DNA of 10,667 bases, taken from NCBI GenBank assembly GCA_009925045.1, contig RFQK01000032.1, positions 1 through 10,667 on the forward strand, written 5' to 3'. A model generated the notes under the pieces. That model had not been told where the DNA came from, searched no databases, and was given only the letters and a program-made list of their open reading frames with translations. Shown here in pieces: positions 8,189 through 10,667 of this stretch. Position numbers and translations under genes: made by a program. Every line of letters starts with the position of its first letter. The stretch's first letter is position 1. Source of the DNA: Methylococcaceae bacterium. GTDB lineage: Bacteria > Pseudomonadota > Gammaproteobacteria > Methylococcales > Methylomonadaceae.

Positions 8189-8790
8189 ATTGTCCAGCGA
8201 AAGCACTTCGAAATGCTCGTGGATTGGGCTCTCCGTTATAAACGGGGGATGGACACGATTAAACCCGATTAATGACACCATTCCACCCGCAAAGCGCTAA
8301 AACGCGCATCCGGTAATTTTCAGAATTTCTAAAATCATAAATTCGGCCTCATCAGGCTGATTAAACCTTGGCTTTTTCTGGCAATCGAATCCTGTTAATG
8401 CCACAACTGCATGAAGTTCTAGGGTGCAATCGATAAATTTGCAAATGAAAGTTTCCGTCTATTTCAATTGAGTAATCGATGAAACCAGACTGTGCGGCCT
8501 TGGCTTTATTGGGCAATTCAGTTTTACAAACACAAATGACTTAGACACCAACCGAGTTACCAACTAGGGAATGGACTTCAGTATTATTTTAGTCAGACTA
8601 TAATAGGAAGTTCTTAAAAACACCTGAGTCGAGAAATTAAATCCTGCAATTCGATATAAGATTCAAATAATATCATTTCAAAAACCTGATTTTTCATTTT
8701 ATTATGCAATCGTATTCTCTAAACAGACAATACTTATCATATTTAATGATTTAATAATTCTTGAATTCTATAAAATTATAGGAATATAAC
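8189..8790. other. 600-nt AT-rich non-coding stretch upstream of fae
   Basis: No supported gene is visible on either strand. Small inverted repeats occur, e.g. CCGTT-ATA-AACGG (8233-8245), but none forms a convincing structured RNA. A perfect TATAAT occurs at 8599-8604. The last 150 nt before fae are very AT-rich. The tRNA end plus long empty DNA could hold an old integration scar, but no integrase, repeated tRNA end or other trace was seen. Confidence 0.6.
8577..8604 (+). promoter_or_regulatory. Candidate promoter for fae
   Basis: TATAAT (8599-8604) is a perfect -10; TTCAGT (8577-8582) is a weak -35 at 16 nt spacing. Transcription would start near 8611, leaving a leader of about 180 nt before the fae ATG at 8791. 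Other AT-rich -10-like words nearer the gene (TATCAT 8735-8740) cannot be excluded. Confidence 0.3.
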
Positions 8791-9306
8791 ATGGCTAAAA
8801 TTACAAACGTTCGTGTAGGTGAGTCACTGGTTGGTGATGGCAATGAAATTGCACATATTGATTTAATCATTGGCCCACGTGGTTCAGCAGCAGAAAGCGC
8901 ATTTGCAAATGCACTGACCAATAATAAAGATGGCTTCTCTACACTGCTTGCGGTGGTTGCGCCAAACTTACTTGTAAAACCAGCCACTATTTTATTCAAC
9001 AAAGTAACTATTAAGGGTTCAAAGCAAGCAGTACAACTATTTGGACCTGCTCAAAGAGCGGTTGCGATTGCCGTTGCCGAATCTGTTGAAGAAGGCATTA
9101 TTCCTATCGAAGAAGCTGATGATTTATTCATCTCTGTTGGTGTCTTCATTCACTGGTTGGCAGAAGATGATGCCAAAATTGAAGAATATAACTACAAAGC
9201 AACTAAAGAAGCGATTGCTCGCGCAGTTGCCGGTTCTCCAACAGCAGCGGAAGTGATTGCGGCTAAAAAAGAAGCCAAACATCCTTTTGCAACTAATAAC
9301 GTTTAA
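8791..9306 (+). CDS. fae: Formaldehyde-activating enzyme (5,6,7,8-tetrahydromethanopterin hydro-lyase)
   Basis: Condenses formaldehyde with tetrahydromethanopterin to methylene-H4MPT, the entry to the H4MPT-linked formaldehyde oxidation route of methylotrophs; soluble cytoplasmic enzyme, usually abundant. The 171 residues match the known length (about 170). Characteristic segments are [19 protein letters not shown] at the N-terminus, [18 protein letters not shown] (21-38) with the conserved H22, [22 protein letters not shown] (starting near 52), [12 protein letters not shown], and [19 protein letters not shown] towards the C-terminus. AGGA at 8780-8783 lies 7 nt before the ATG, a good ribosome site. 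No other C1 genes are in the window, so this is a stand-alone fae copy as far as can be seen. The gene ties the window to a methylotroph or methanotroph. Confidence 0.97.
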   Translation: MAKITNVRVGESLVGDGNEIAHIDLIIGPRGSAAESAFANALTNNKDGFSTLLAVVAPNLLVKPATILFNKVTIKGSKQAVQLFGPAQRAVAIAVAESVEEGIIPIEEADDLFISVGVFIHWLAEDDAKIEEYNYKATKEAIARAVAGSPTAAEVIAAKKEAKHPFATNNV

Positions 9307-9427
9307 TCATTTTGAATTTAGCGTGTCTAAGCACATGCTGGATAAAAAATAAGTAATCGGTTTATGGAAAAAGCAATCCCCTTAAGATTGCCGACAAGGA
9401 TGTCACCTAATTTACCTAAGGATTGAT

Positions 9428-9661
9428 ATGACAAATCTGAATACCTATCATGAATTCAAGGTTTGCGATAGCGACGGTAAAACCTATAAATGTATTCGAA
9501 AGATTGACGCCACGCATGACGAGTTCACCCAAATAATCTCCGTGCTAGGTGTTAGAAGTACGGTTGATCCTTATCTGTATGGGAAAACCGGACATCCCGT
9601 TGAACTCATGGAGTACGCGGCTAATGCATTAGCCCTCGAGATAGTTCATAACTTTATATGA
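9428..9661 (+). CDS. Small unrecognised protein (77 residues), translationally coupled to DUF3604 gene
   Basis: Not recognised. The ATG at 9428 has AAGGA (9418-9422) 5 nt upstream, a strong ribosome site, which argues that the gene is real. The product is soluble-looking, without signal peptide or membrane helix. It contains FKVCDSDGKTYKCIRK (10-25), with two cysteines at 13 and 21, an acidic stretch DATHDEF (27-33), a central YLYGKTGHPVELMEYAANALALE (49-71), and no known catalytic motif. Its TGA (9659-9661) overlaps the ATG (9658-9660) of the following DUF3604 gene, so the two are probably translated together and may act together. It lies 121 nt after fae with no good terminator between, so read-through from fae is possible. 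Confidence 0.75.
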   Translation: MTNLNTYHEFKVCDSDGKTYKCIRKIDATHDEFTQIISVLGVRSTVDPYLYGKTGHPVELMEYAANALALEIVHNFI

Positions 9662-10667
9662 CCTCACTTAGAAAGCCTTACCAATTTCCAAGCCATTTAG
9701 GAGGATTTCTAAAGTCATTGTCTTGCTGGTTGTTATTCTTTTTAGTCAGCCTGCCTTCTGCCGGTTTATCCCAATCCCTCGATTCATCAGTAAAGCTCCG
9801 AAATGCTTATTTTGGGGATTTGCATTTACACACCACGAATTCATTTGATGCTTACGTTTTGATGGGCACTAAAGTGACGCCAGAACAAGCCTATAAATTT
9901 GCCAAAGGTGAAGAAATTGAATTTATGGGTGAAAAAATCAGTCGTGACACGCCGCTGGATTTCTTGGCCGTCACCGATCATTCCGAGAACTTAGGTATTT
10001 TTAATACCTTATCAGATGCCGAAAGTGAATTTTCAAAGAGTTTGTTTGGACGTTTATTTAAAATTGAGTTTCTCAAAAACAATGTTTTTTTGAAGTTATT
10101 TGCAGGGATCAGACGTGGCGACGGCAACATTCCGGGTATTAACGCCAAAGCCATTAGCACCTCAGCTTGGCGTAATCATATTCAGACCACTAATCAGCAA
10201 TATCAACCGGGTAAGTTCACAACTTTTATAGCCTACGAATGGACCGCAATGCCGGATGGACAGAATTTGCACCGCAATATCATTTTTAAAACCGATCATG
10301 CACCACTGCCCTTCTCGGCTTATGACTCTGACCGACCCGAAGATTTATGGACTTATCTGGACAATATTCGCCTGAATGATCAGGATGTTATTGCCATTCC
10401 TCATAATTCAAATGCCAGCAATGGTTTGCTATTTTCTACCTTGGATAGTGATGGCAAAAAATTTGATGACTTTTATGCATTGAGACGCAGCAATAATGAA
10501 CCATTGATCGAAATCAGTCAGAACAAAGGTACCTCAGAAACTCATCCCGCGCTTTCACCTAATGATGAGTTTGCCAGATTTGAACTTTTCGACCATCTGC
10601 TCCTGAATCCCAAAGCTCCCAGTCAAGCGCAGGGTAGCTATGCACGCGAAGCGCTTGCCAAGGGTCT
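9658..10667 (+). CDS. Secreted DUF3604 family protein, PHP-like (3' end outside window)
   Basis: Open frame of 336 residues to the window edge. ATG 9658 is chosen because it forms an ATGA overlap with the upstream stop; an internal AGGAGG (9699-9704) lies 13 nt before a TTG (9718), a less likely alternative start. A basic N-terminus and a hydrophobic core CWLLFFLVSLPSAGLS (23-38) indicate a Sec signal peptide, so the mature protein is probably periplasmic or outside. Then RNAYFGDLHLHTTNSFDAY (48-66) gives the HxH metal motif (H56, H58), PLDFLAVTDHSENLG (99-113) the DHS motif, TFIAYEWTAMP (189-199), and IPHNSNASNG (247-256) a further histidine. These are typical of DUF3604, a metal-dependent hydrolase-like family of unknown substrate related to PHP phosphoesterases. 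Family length is usually over 550 residues, so a large part is missing beyond the edge. Confidence 0.9.
   Translation, partial: MTSLRKPYQFPSHLGGFLKSLSCWLLFFLVSLPSAGLSQSLDSSVKLRNAYFGDLHLHTTNSFDAYVLMGTKVTPEQAYKFAKGEEIEFMGEKISRDTPLDFLAVTDHSENLGIFNTLSDAESEFSKSLFGRLFKIEFLKNNVFLKLFAGIRRGDGNIPGINAKAISTSAWRNHIQTTNQQYQPGKFTTFIAYEWTAMPDGQNLHRNIIFKTDHAPLPFSAYDSDRPEDLWTYLDNIRLNDQDVIAIPHNSNASNGLLFSTLDSDGKKFDDFYALRRSNNEPLIEISQNKGTSETHPALSPNDEFARFELFDHLLLNPKAPSQAQGSYAREALAKG

Noticed and set aside
7700..8281. Minus-strand open frame of 193 codons
   Set aside because: It runs antisense through tRNA-Leu and the end of ttcA. The string SDRNRTGTDVTPRDFKSRAS is the familiar false translation of the reverse of a leucine tRNA.
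8479..8544. 21-codon plus-strand frame (MKPDCAALALL...) in the gap before fae
   Set aside because: No good ribosome site and too short to support without conservation data.
8751..9002. Minus-strand frame of 83 codons opposite fae
   Set aside because: Shadow of the strongly conserved fae coding sequence.
9320..9339. Weak stem AGCGTG/CATGCT after fae as a terminator
   Set aside because: Only 6 pairs with one G-T and followed by an A-rich, not T-rich, stretch.
9373..9391. Stem GCAATC/GATTGC before the 77-residue gene
   Set aside because: Short stem with a 7-nt loop and no T-run; not enough to call a regulatory element.

Overview
The window most likely comes from a gammaproteobacterial methanotroph or methylotroph of Methylococcales type. 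It carries a full-length formaldehyde-activating enzyme (fae) of the tetrahydromethanopterin pathway beside a fabA-fabB pair, ttcA and a cysTWA-type sulfate importer, all with close relatives in Gammaproteobacteria. The DNA is moderately AT-rich. The lineage is inferred from gene content, not from a search.

Minus strand, 5302 down to 1: one tightly packed gene run. A MsbA-type ABC exporter half-transporter (3428-5302) is followed, with no gap, by a PHP-domain phosphoesterase of the RNase AM/YciV type (2591-3427). Next come the sulfate permease genes cysT (1910-2548), cysW (1044-1901) and cysA (1-1023, cut by the window edge). cysW and cysA look intact. cysT looks broken: its N-terminus is cut short by an in-frame stop, and about 40 codons covering the last membrane helix are missing near its 3' end.

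Plus strand, 5358-8188: a promoter-like site precedes fabA (5430-5945) and fabB (5956-7176), the anaerobic-type unsaturated fatty acid pair. After a perfect 9-bp hairpin comes ttcA (7216-8000), a tRNA 2-thiocytidine synthetase gene split into two frames by an apparent deletion of about 76 nt. A tRNA-Leu(UAA) gene (8046-8132) and a strong intrinsic terminator close this segment.

Plus strand, 8189-10667: about 600 nt of AT-rich non-coding DNA leads to fae (8791-9306). Then comes an unrecognised 77-residue protein (9428-9661), whose stop overlaps (ATGA) the start of a secreted DUF3604 (PHP-like metal-dependent) protein that runs off the window.

Main points for a second look: three short losses in two otherwise conserved genes (real gene decay or assembly error), and the translationally coupled small-protein/DUF3604 pair downstream of fae, whose function is unknown. 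No mobile element, CRISPR array or defence system is visible.
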